Assembly: GCF_014656195.1 (NCBI RefSeq)
Contig: NZ_BNBY01000036.1
Location: 1 to 64,000 of the forward strand
DNA length: 64,000 nt
Direction of reading: 5' to 3'
DNA from: Kitasatospora xanthocidica
GTDB lineage: Bacteria > Actinomycetota > Actinomycetes > Streptomycetales > Streptomycetaceae
The position numbers were made by a program, and so were the translations under genes. A model generated the notes under the pieces. The model was not told the DNA's origin, ran no database searches, and was given only the letters and a program-made list of their open reading frames with translations. Below are positions 38,090 through 44,584 of the stretch, piece by piece. The number at the start of each line of letters is the position of its first letter. Position 1 is the first letter of the stretch.

Positions 38090-39358
38090 ATGAGCAAGTC
38101 GCCTGGGGAGCGCGTGCCGGTTCGGTCGTTCTGGTGGTGGAAGCGGCCGCGGAGCGCCTTCCTGGACATCGGGCTGGCCGTGCTCGCCGCGCTGGAGTGC
38201 GCGCTCAGCACGATCGCCTTCCTCTCCGACCGGGTCGAGCTGACCACCGCCGGCCTGGTCGGGATCGCCGTGCTCGGCACGCTGGCCGGCGGTTCGCTGG
38301 TGCTGCGCCGGCGCTGGCCGGCCGTCCCGGTCCTGGTCACGCTGATCGCGATGCCCGGGATGCTCGGTGTGGTGCTGCTGGTGGTCGCGCTGTACACGCT
38401 GGCGGAGACCTGGGAGTGGCCCACCCGGCGCTGGCGGGTGGTGGCGCTGTCCGCGCTGGCCCTCGCCGAGGCGGTCGCCGTGATGATGGTGTCGATGCTG
38501 ACCCCCGGCGACCCGACGGTGGAGCAGCCGCCGCTGTGGGGCCAGGTCCTGATCTCGGTGCTGGTGGCGGTCGGACTGACCGTCCCCCCGGTGGTGACCG
38601 GCCTGTACGTGGGCGCGCGGCGACGGCTGATCGAGTCGCTCAAGGACCGCGCGCACGGCCTGGAGACCGAACTGGACCTGCTGGCCGAACAGGCGCAGGA
38701 GCGCGCCCGCCGCGCCCGGCTGGAGGAGCGCACCCGGATCGCCCGGGAGATGCACGACGTGGTGGCGCACCGGGTGTCGCTGATGGTGGTGCACGCCGGG
38801 GCGCTGGAGCGGATCGCCGCCAAGGACCCGGAGAAGGCCGCGCAGAGCGCCAAGCTGATGGGCGAGGTGGGCCGGCAGGCGCTGAACGAGCTGCGCGAGA
38901 TCCTCGGCGTGCTGCGGATGGACGACGAGCGGCAGCCGGAGCCGGACTCGCTGGCCGGGCTGCCCCGGCTGGTGGACCAGTCCCGGGCGGCCGGGATGGC
39001 GGTGACCCTGACGGTCAGCGGCAGCCGGCAGGAGTTCACCGGCGAGGCCGAGCAGACCGCCTACCGGGTCGTCCAGGAGGGGCTGACCAACGCGCACAAG
39101 CACGCGGGCGGCGCACAGGTGTCCGTCCTGCTGGCGTACGCGCCGAACGGGGTGCGGGTGAGCGTGGTGAACGCCTGCCCGGGCGGGGAGCGCGGCGCGG
39201 CGCAGCTGCCCAGCGGGGGCAACGGGCTGGTCGGGATGCGGGAGCGGGTGATCGCGCTGGGCGGCACCTTCTCCTCCGGGCCGGAGGCGGACGGCGGGTT
39301 CCGGGTCGAGGCGGTGCTGCCGTCCCGGCTGGCGGTCCGGGCCGAGCGGCTGCGGTAG
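38090..39358 (+). CDS. NarL-type sensor histidine kinase without adjacent response regulator
   Basis: The 422-residue membrane kinase has about five N-terminal transmembrane helices (about 23-185), a short coiled coil, and a HisKA_3 dimerisation domain with phosphoacceptor His222 (REMHDVVAHRVSLMVVHAG). Its ATPase domain is marked by EGLTNAHKHAGG (N box) and GNGLVGMRERVIALGG (G box). ATG 38090 follows GGTGGGG. No response regulator is adjacent; the two unusual regulators at 21970 and 24180 belong to the same LuxR output class, but any pairing is speculation. It is divergent from ppc. Confidence 0.9.
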   Translation: MSKSPGERVPVRSFWWWKRPRSAFLDIGLAVLAALECALSTIAFLSDRVELTTAGLVGIAVLGTLAGGSLVLRRRWPAVPVLVTLIAMPGMLGVVLLVVALYTLAETWEWPTRRWRVVALSALALAEAVAVMMVSMLTPGDPTVEQPPLWGQVLISVLVAVGLTVPPVVTGLYVGARRRLIESLKDRAHGLETELDLLAEQAQERARRARLEERTRIAREMHDVVAHRVSLMVVHAGALERIAAKDPEKAAQSAKLMGEVGRQALNELREILGVLRMDDERQPEPDSLAGLPRLVDQSRAAGMAVTLTVSGSRQEFTGEAEQTAYRVVQEGLTNAHKHAGGAQVSVLLAYAPNGVRVSVVNACPGGERGAAQLPSGGNGLVGMRERVIALGGTFSSGPEADGGFRVEAVLPSRLAVRAERLR

Positions 39359-39405
39359 CCGCCGGCCGTCGCCGCGCTGTGCGGGTGCTGCCACCCGCCC
39401 GTCCG

Positions 39406-39984
39406 TCAGCGGTCGTCCGCGGTGCGCAGCCGTTCCGGGGCGGTGCCCAGGACCAGGGCGGTGATCGCCTGGTCGATGCCGTGGCCGAGGAACCACTCGC
39501 CGGTGTGGTCGAGGCTGTAGACCCGGCCCTCCTCGTCGACCGCCAGCAGCGCCTGCCCGTACGCCTCCTCGCCGAGCGGGGCGACCTGGGTGCCCAGGGC
39601 CCGGCCGAGGTCGAGCAGGGTGCGCGGCTGGTGCAGGCCGCACAGCGGGTCGATCAGGAACGGGGTGCGGGCCAGCTGGCGGCCCGGGCCGGACAGGTCG
39701 AAGGCGAGGCCGCCGAACTCGGCCCAGGCCTCCACCGCCGCCGGGAACACCGCGTGCCGGGCGCCGGTGGGCTCGCCGTGCCCGACCAGGGTGTCGGCCC
39801 ACTCCTCGGCCTGCCGGATCTGCCAGCGGCCGGGGTGCCAGCCGGCCGCCTTGAGCTCGGCGGCGACGTCGGCGGGGAAACGGGGGCGGGTCCGCGCGAG
39901 GGTGCCGGCGGCGGCGCTGCCGGTGGCGGACAGGGTGGCCGGCGGGGGCGGGGGCGGGCTGGGCGGATTCAGGACGGACTCCAG
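39406..39984 (-). CDS. SUKH-3 family immunity-type protein, start codon unclear
   Basis: The domain (about 150 residues) begins near RFPADVAAELKAAGWHPGRW, continues through QAEEWADTL and VFPAAVEAWAEFGGLAFDLSGPG, and ends near GHGIDQAITALVLGT. This matches SUKH-3, an immunity superfamily that neutralises nuclease and deaminase toxins. The first ordinary start in frame is GTG 39750, which would remove the first 40 domain residues. Upstream there are only CTG codons (39984, 39972) until the TGA at 40027-40029, which is the stop of the deaminase gene in the same frame. Translation may use CTG, or TGA readthrough may yield a deaminase-SUKH fusion. The coordinates given use CTG 39984 and are uncertain. 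Confidence 0.7.
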   Translation of the reverse strand: MESVLNPPSPPPPPPATLSATGSAAAGTLARTRPRFPADVAAELKAAGWHPGRWQIRQAEEWADTLVGHGEPTGARHAVFPAAVEAWAEFGGLAFDLSGPGRQLARTPFLIDPLCGLHQPRTLLDLGRALGTQVAPLGEEAYGQALLAVDEEGRVYSLDHTGEWFLGHGIDQAITALVLGTAPERLRTADDR

Positions 39985-40026
39985 GGCTCGGGGACGGGGG
40001 GACGGACCGGGCGGGCATTCGGCCGG

Positions 40027-40488
40027 TCAGCGCGCGGGCGGCCCGACGGCGACGCTCTGCACGGTGAAGTGCTCCAGCATCGGGACGCAGGAGCGGCACG
40101 GCGGGGCGTGGGTGCCGTGCGCCGGGTCGCCCTCCTCGCGGATCCGGACGGTCGTCATCCGGGCGCCCTTGAGTGCCTTGCGGGCCTCGTGCAGGGTCAT
40201 CGGCTTGCGGGCGGCGCGCTTGGAGCGCCGGCCGTCGACCGCCGCCAGGTACTGGGAGAGCAGGACGGCCTCCGGGCAGCGGCCGGTGAACCGCTCGCGG
40301 TCCTCCAGCGGCAGGGTGTCCAGGAAGCCGGTGACCAGGTGGTGCAGGACCGGGCGCCGGTCGGCCTTGTCACCCGCCAGGGTGTGCACCTCGCCGCCCT
40401 TGAGGGACAGCGCGGCGGCGACGGCGGGCAGCAGGCTGTCGCGGTGGTGGCGCAGCACGGGCGGGTCCGCCGGCTCACCGGTGGTCAT
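40027..40488 (-). CDS. YwqJ-type nucleic-acid/nucleotide deaminase domain protein
   Basis: The 153-residue protein is essentially one deaminase domain. The zinc and proton-shuttle signatures are Cys71-Pro-Glu73 (GRCPEAVLLS) and Pro130-Cys131-x-x-Cys134 (HAPPCRSCVPML). The spacing and the intervening TLHEARKALKGARMTTVRI strand are as in YwqJ-like deaminases of polymorphic toxin systems. There is no signal peptide, pre-toxin or secretion module, so it is predicted to be cytosolic. ATG 40488 has GGAGG seven bases upstream. The SUKH-3 coding frame follows immediately in the same frame. The substrate (nucleic acid or free nucleotide) is unknown. Confidence 0.82.
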   Translation of the reverse strand: MTTGEPADPPVLRHHRDSLLPAVAAALSLKGGEVHTLAGDKADRRPVLHHLVTGFLDTLPLEDRERFTGRCPEAVLLSQYLAAVDGRRSKRAARKPMTLHEARKALKGARMTTVRIREEGDPAHGTHAPPCRSCVPMLEHFTVQSVAVGPPAR

Positions 40489-41012
40489 CCGTCGTCCTCC
40501 TCCTCGTTACCCGGCGTCGGCCGGAGTGGCCCGGCCGGTCGTGGGCAAGCCTGTCAAACGACACCGACATCCGTACAACCGGGGTGCGGGGGTGACGGAT
40601 ACCGGTCGGACCGGACGGGTGGTCACCCGATGCTGGCCGAATGCACACCCCCTCGTCATGACTTGTCCACCGATTTACCGAAAACGCCCCGGGGCCCGGG
40701 CGGCGGCCGGTACCGTTCCGGCAGCGGGCCGGGGCGAGGCCGGCCGTCCGGGCGGCCGCCGGCGGGGCCGACTCCGGTGCCCGCGCCGGACGTTGAGGCC
40801 GCCGGGGAGGGCCCGTGCCCGCCCGGCGCGGAGCAAGGGGGTGTCTCCTTGGTGGGGTCGGATCAGCGGGCGTCGTCGGGGTGCGTGCATCGGCGCCGCC
40901 GAGGATGGAGTCCATGCGGAGCATCGGCGACTGACGAGAAGGCGCCTAGGGGCGTGCCCCGGCGGCGGTCGCCCGGCCCCATCAGGGAGACACCCCCCGG
41001 GGGGCTCGCGCG
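40489..41012. other. 524-bp gap with a long extended hairpin
   Basis: The first half holds the promoters for the deaminase gene (leftward) and the oxidoreductase gene (rightward). The AT-richest part is near 40545-40580 and 40655-40685. The second half holds a long inverted structure (40840-40994). No ORF here looks coding. Confidence 0.5.
40840..40994. repeat. 155-nt extended inverted-repeat structure upstream of the oxidoreductase gene
   Basis: Outer arms 40840-40858 and 40976-40994 are 19 bases each and nearly complementary (GGTGTCTCC at one end, GGAGACACC at the other). Inside them CGGGCG (40867-40872) pairs with CGCCCG (40970-40975), then CGGGGTGCG (40877-40885) pairs with CGTGCCCCG (40953-40961), leaving a branched loop. 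It ends 18 bp before the oxidoreductase ATG. It could be a structured leader RNA or the remnant of a small mobile element. Confidence 0.55.
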
Positions 41013-42233
41013 ATGACGTCGACACCACAGGCCGGGCACGGGCGCGCCGGGAGGGTCCCGGCCGGGCGGGCCGGGGCCGAGCCCTGGCGGACCGGGGCCG
41101 AACAGGCCGCCAACCAGGCGCCCGGCGGCCACGTCCCCACCCCGGGGGAGCCGCCCGGGCCGGTGCCGGAGCACCCGGTCGGGCTGGCCGTGGTCGGGGC
41201 CGGCTACTGGGGCCCGAAGCTGGTCCGCAACGCGCAGCACACCCCGGCGCTGCGGCTGCACTGGCTCTGCGACCTGGACGAGGCCAAGGCCCGCGCGGTG
41301 CTGGGGGAGTACAGCACCGTCGGGGTGACCGGCAGCTTCCGGCGGGTGCTGGCGGACGAGCGGGTCGGGGCGGTCGCGGTGGCCACGCCGGCGGGGGCGC
41401 ACTACGCGCTGGTCCGGGCGGCGCTGGAGGCCGGCAAGCACGTGCTGGTGGAGAAGCCGATCACCACCTCCTCCGCCGAGGCCGAGGAACTGGTCGACCT
41501 GGCCGAGCGGCGCGGACTGGCGCTGATGTGCGACCACACCTTCTGCTACACCCCGGTGGTGCGCCGGATCCGCGAGCTGGTGCACGGCGGGGAGATCGGG
41601 GACGTCCAGTTCTTCGACTCGGTGCGGATCAACCTCGGCCTGGTGCAGCCGGACGTGGACGTGCTGTGGGACCTCGCCCCGCACGACCTGTCGATCCTGG
41701 ACTTCGTCCTGCCGCCCGGGGTCGAACCGGTCGGGGTGTCCGCCCAGGGCGCCGACCCGATCGGCGCCGGCCGCGCCTGCGTCGCCTACCTGACGGTCCG
41801 GCTCAGCAACGGCGCGCTGGCGCACTGCCACGTCAACTGGCTCTCCCCGACCAAGGTCCGCACCACGCTGATCGGCGGCTCGCGGCGCACCCTGGTCTGG
41901 GACGACCTCAACCCGCAGGCCCGGCTGGCGGTGCACGACCGCGGGGTGGACCTCACCCCGCCCGACCAGCTCACCGACGCGATCCGGCACCGGGCGCTGA
42001 TCTCCTACCGGGTCGGCGAGATGGTCGCGCCGGCCCTGGTCGAGCAGGAGGCGCTGCGCAACGTCATGACCGAGTTCGCCGCCGCCATCACCGAGGGCCG
42101 GGCCCCGCTGACCGACGGCCGGGCCGGGGTGCGGGTGCTCCAGCTGCTGGAGGCCGCCTCGCTCAGCCTGGAACTCGGCGGCGCGACCGTCCCGGTGGGC
42201 ACGGCGGCCCGGGCCGGGGCGGAGGCCCGGTGA
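41013..42233 (+). CDS. Gfo/Idh/MocA-type NAD(P)-dependent sugar oxidoreductase
   Basis: The 406-residue protein contains an N-terminal Rossmann fold (LAVVGAGYWGPKLVRNAQ, about 63-80), the family lysine in EKPITTSSAEAEEL (the EKP motif), and a C-terminal alpha/beta domain with DLAPHDLSILDFVL. These match WlbA-like 3-dehydrogenases acting on NDP-sugars. About 55 Gly/Ala/Pro-rich residues precede the fold, so an internal start is possible. Its last codons overlap the GTG of a DegT-type aminotransferase (GTGA). Together they would oxidise and transaminate a nucleotide sugar. The acetyltransferase and glycosyltransferase usually accompanying such pairs are absent. Confidence 0.88.
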   Translation: MTSTPQAGHGRAGRVPAGRAGAEPWRTGAEQAANQAPGGHVPTPGEPPGPVPEHPVGLAVVGAGYWGPKLVRNAQHTPALRLHWLCDLDEAKARAVLGEYSTVGVTGSFRRVLADERVGAVAVATPAGAHYALVRAALEAGKHVLVEKPITTSSAEAEELVDLAERRGLALMCDHTFCYTPVVRRIRELVHGGEIGDVQFFDSVRINLGLVQPDVDVLWDLAPHDLSILDFVLPPGVEPVGVSAQGADPIGAGRACVAYLTVRLSNGALAHCHVNWLSPTKVRTTLIGGSRRTLVWDDLNPQARLAVHDRGVDLTPPDQLTDAIRHRALISYRVGEMVAPALVEQEALRNVMTEFAAAITEGRAPLTDGRAGVRVLQLLEAASLSLELGGATVPVGTAARAGAEAR

Positions 42234-43372
42234 GCGGCGACGGGGTGAAGGGGGGCGAGGCGGCGGAAGGCGTACCGCTGGTCGACCTGGCGGCGGCGCA
42301 CGCCGAGGTCGAGGCCGAGGTCCGGGCCGGCTTCGACCGGGTGCTCGCCTCCGGCGGCTTCGTCAAGGGGCCCGAGGTGGCCGGGTTCGAGCGGGAGTAC
42401 GCGGCCTTCGCCGGCGCCCGGCACTGCGTGGGCGCCGGCAACGGCACCGATGCGCTCGAACTGGCCCTGCGCGCCCTGGACCTGCCGCCCGGCGGCGGGG
42501 TGGTGCTGCCCGCCAACACCTTCGTCGCCACCGCCGAGGCGGTGCTGCGGGCCGGGCTCCGGCCGGTGCTGGTGGACGCCGACCCGGCGCACCTCCTGAT
42601 GGACCCGGAGCGGGCCGCCGCCGCGCTGGGCGGCGCGGTCGCGCTGCTGCCCGTCCACCTCTTCGGCCAACTCGCCCCGATGGGGCCGCTGCTGGAGGCG
42701 GCCGACGGGCGGCCGGTGGTGGAGGACGCCGCGCAGTCCCAGGGCGCCCGGCAGCACGGGCGCACCGGGTACGGCCGGATCGCGGCCACCAGCTTCTACC
42801 CGGGCAAGAACCTCGGCGCCTACGGCGACGCCGGCGCGGTGCTGACCGACGACGACGAACTCGCCGACGCCGTACGGCTGACCGGGGACCACGGCGCGCG
42901 CGACAAGTACCGGCACGAACGGTTCGGCTGCAACTCCCGGATGGACGCCCTGCAAGCCGTCGTGCTGCGCGCCAAGCTGCGCCGGCTGCCCGCCTGGAAC
43001 GCCGCCCGCCGGGCCGCCGCCGCCCGCTACGACACGCTGCTGGGCGGGCTGGACGGGCTCACCCTGCCGCGGACCGCGCCCGGCAACGAGCACGTCTGGC
43101 ACCTGTACGCGGTGCGGATCGGCCCGGGCCGGGACCGCGACGCGGTGCTGGCCGCACTGCACGCCGCCGGGATCGGCGCCGGGGTGCACTACCCCGTGCC
43201 GGTCCACCTGCAGCCCGCGTTCCGTCACCTCGGCCACCGCGCCGGGTCGTTCCCGGTCGCCGAACGGGCCGCCCGCGAACTGCTCAGCCTGCCGCTGCAC
43301 CCGCACCTCACCGGCGCGCAGCAGGAGCGGGTGGCACGGGTGCTGGCGCGGGCCCTGCACGCCCGGCGGTGA
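42230..43372 (+). CDS. DegT/DnrJ/EryC1/StrS-type PLP sugar aminotransferase
   Basis: The 380-residue enzyme transfers an amino group to a keto-sugar nucleotide. It has VPLVDLAAAHAEVEAEV at the N-terminus, GAGNGTDALELALRAL, the VEDAAQSQGARQHG strand that binds PLP, the Schiff-base lysine in SFYPGKNLGAYGDAGAV, and NSRMDALQAVVLRAKL. These are all standard for the family. GTG 42230 overlaps the preceding stop. The oxidoreductase-aminotransferase pair resembles WlbA/WlbC-like steps toward 3-amino sugars; product and destination are unknown. A strong terminator follows. Confidence 0.93.
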   Translation: MSGDGVKGGEAAEGVPLVDLAAAHAEVEAEVRAGFDRVLASGGFVKGPEVAGFEREYAAFAGARHCVGAGNGTDALELALRALDLPPGGGVVLPANTFVATAEAVLRAGLRPVLVDADPAHLLMDPERAAAALGGAVALLPVHLFGQLAPMGPLLEAADGRPVVEDAAQSQGARQHGRTGYGRIAATSFYPGKNLGAYGDAGAVLTDDDELADAVRLTGDHGARDKYRHERFGCNSRMDALQAVVLRAKLRRLPAWNAARRAAAARYDTLLGGLDGLTLPRTAPGNEHVWHLYAVRIGPGRDRDAVLAALHAAGIGAGVHYPVPVHLQPAFRHLGHRAGSFPVAERAARELLSLPLHPHLTGAQQERVARVLARALHARR

Positions 43373-43383
43373 CCCGGTGGTGA

Positions 43384-43421
43384 CCCGGCGGTGCCCCGGT
43401 CCGCCGGGGCGGTCCGCCGGG
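43384..43421 (+). terminator. Terminator after the aminotransferase gene
   Basis: A two-tier stem (8 bp 43384-43391 with 43414-43421, then 7 bp 43393-43399 with 43404-43410, loop TCCG) lies 11 bp after the stop. It separates the sugar operon from the WHH-SUKH gene. Confidence 0.8.
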
Positions 43422-43497
43422 CCGGGGGTTGAGGACAGGCTCTAGGCTGGTGCCCAGCAAGCACCGAGTAATTGCAGCAGCCAGTGGGGGCTCCCAG

Positions 43498-44499
43498 ATG
43501 ACGACAGGTCGGCCCGGCGTCGCCGCCGCACCGAACGCGGCGTACGCAGGTCAGGTGGTGCAGTTCCCGGATCCGGTCCGCGCGGAGCGGCACCCCGCCG
43601 GGGTCAGCATGGACGAGTACGGCTACCCGGACTTCGGCCCGTACGCGGCCGCCGCGGCCGAGGTCGCCGACCCGCCGGAGGGCTTCGGCGTGGACGAACT
43701 GCGGCTGACCGACTACGTCTCGGCCAATGCCGCGCTGTACACCCAGGGCCACCCGCTCTGGGCCGACCTGGAGACCGCCGTGGCCACCCCGCCCGGCTGG
43801 ACCTGGCACCACGCCGTCGGCCGGGCCGCCCCCGGCTGGCGCCGGATGGAGCTCGTCCCGGTCGAGGTCAAGGCGCTGCTGCGGCACCACGGCGGCCTGG
43901 CCACCTCCTCCGCCGACCACACCCGCCGCGGCACCCGCCCGCTGCAGGAGCGCCGGCCCGTCCACTTCGCGCTGGCCCTGGACGGCGGCGACCCGATTGG
44001 CGTCCCCGAGGACCTGGTGCAGCGCGCCGAGGAGCGCCTCGGCTACCGGCTGCCGGGCGCCTACCGCACCTTCCTCAAGCTGGGCGGCGGCCGCGGCCCG
44101 GTCGGGGTCGCGCTGGACACCGAGCTCGGGCTGCTGCTCGACCAGCCGTTCCTGACCCTCACCGAGGAGTACGGCACCGAGGACGTCGTGTACGCCAACA
44201 AGTGCCTGCGCGACCACCTCACCAAGGACTACCTGGGCATCGCCTACGCGCAGGGCGGGCTCGTCGCGCTCAAGGTCCGCGGCGAGCGGACCGGCTCGGT
44301 CTGGTTCCACCTGTACGACGACGCCCGCGACTCCGGCGCCTCCGAGGCCCCGGAGGACCGCTGCGCCCGGCTGCTGCTGCCCTGCGGCGAGGACTTCGAC
44401 GACTTCCTGCTGCGGCTGGCCGGCAGCCCGCCGGAGCTGGAGACGGTCGCGGAGCTGATGGTGGACGGCGGGTTCGCCCGGGCCGTCCCGGTGGGCTGA
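43498..44499 (+). CDS. WHH-type nuclease domain fused to SUKH (SMI1/KNR4) immunity domain
   Basis: In the 333-residue protein, residues about 95-150 carry W103-H104-H105 (TWHHAVGR), Leu-Val-Pro 119-121 and H130-H131-G-G (LLRHHGGLA) followed by HTRRGTRPLQE. This is the motif order of the WHH branch of HNH/Endonuclease VII toxins. Residues about 165-330 (ERLGYRLPGAYRTFLKLGGG, then TKDYLGIAYAQGGLVALKV) form a SUKH domain of the SMI1/KNR4 type, the immunity partner of such nucleases. No signal or delivery domain is present. ATG 43498 was chosen for its conserved-looking N-terminus. It lies 85 bp upstream of the deaminase-SUKH-4 gene. Toxin and antitoxin in one chain is unusual. Confidence 0.8.
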   Translation: MTTGRPGVAAAPNAAYAGQVVQFPDPVRAERHPAGVSMDEYGYPDFGPYAAAAAEVADPPEGFGVDELRLTDYVSANAALYTQGHPLWADLETAVATPPGWTWHHAVGRAAPGWRRMELVPVEVKALLRHHGGLATSSADHTRRGTRPLQERRPVHFALALDGGDPIGVPEDLVQRAEERLGYRLPGAYRTFLKLGGGRGPVGVALDTELGLLLDQPFLTLTEEYGTEDVVYANKCLRDHLTKDYLGIAYAQGGLVALKVRGERTGSVWFHLYDDARDSGASEAPEDRCARLLLPCGEDFDDFLLRLAGSPPELETVAELMVDGGFARAVPVG

Positions 44500-44584
44500 T
44501 GCGCGGGGCCGCGGTGGCCGCGGGGAACGCGGTGGTGCTGGTGGAGCGGGGGACGACGAGGATGCGGACAGGGGTGAACCGGGC

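Noticed and set aside
40027..40029. Selenocysteine at the deaminase TGA
   Set aside because: No SECIS-like hairpin is evident right after the TGA and no Sec machinery is in the window; ordinary stop, readthrough or CTG start are simpler.
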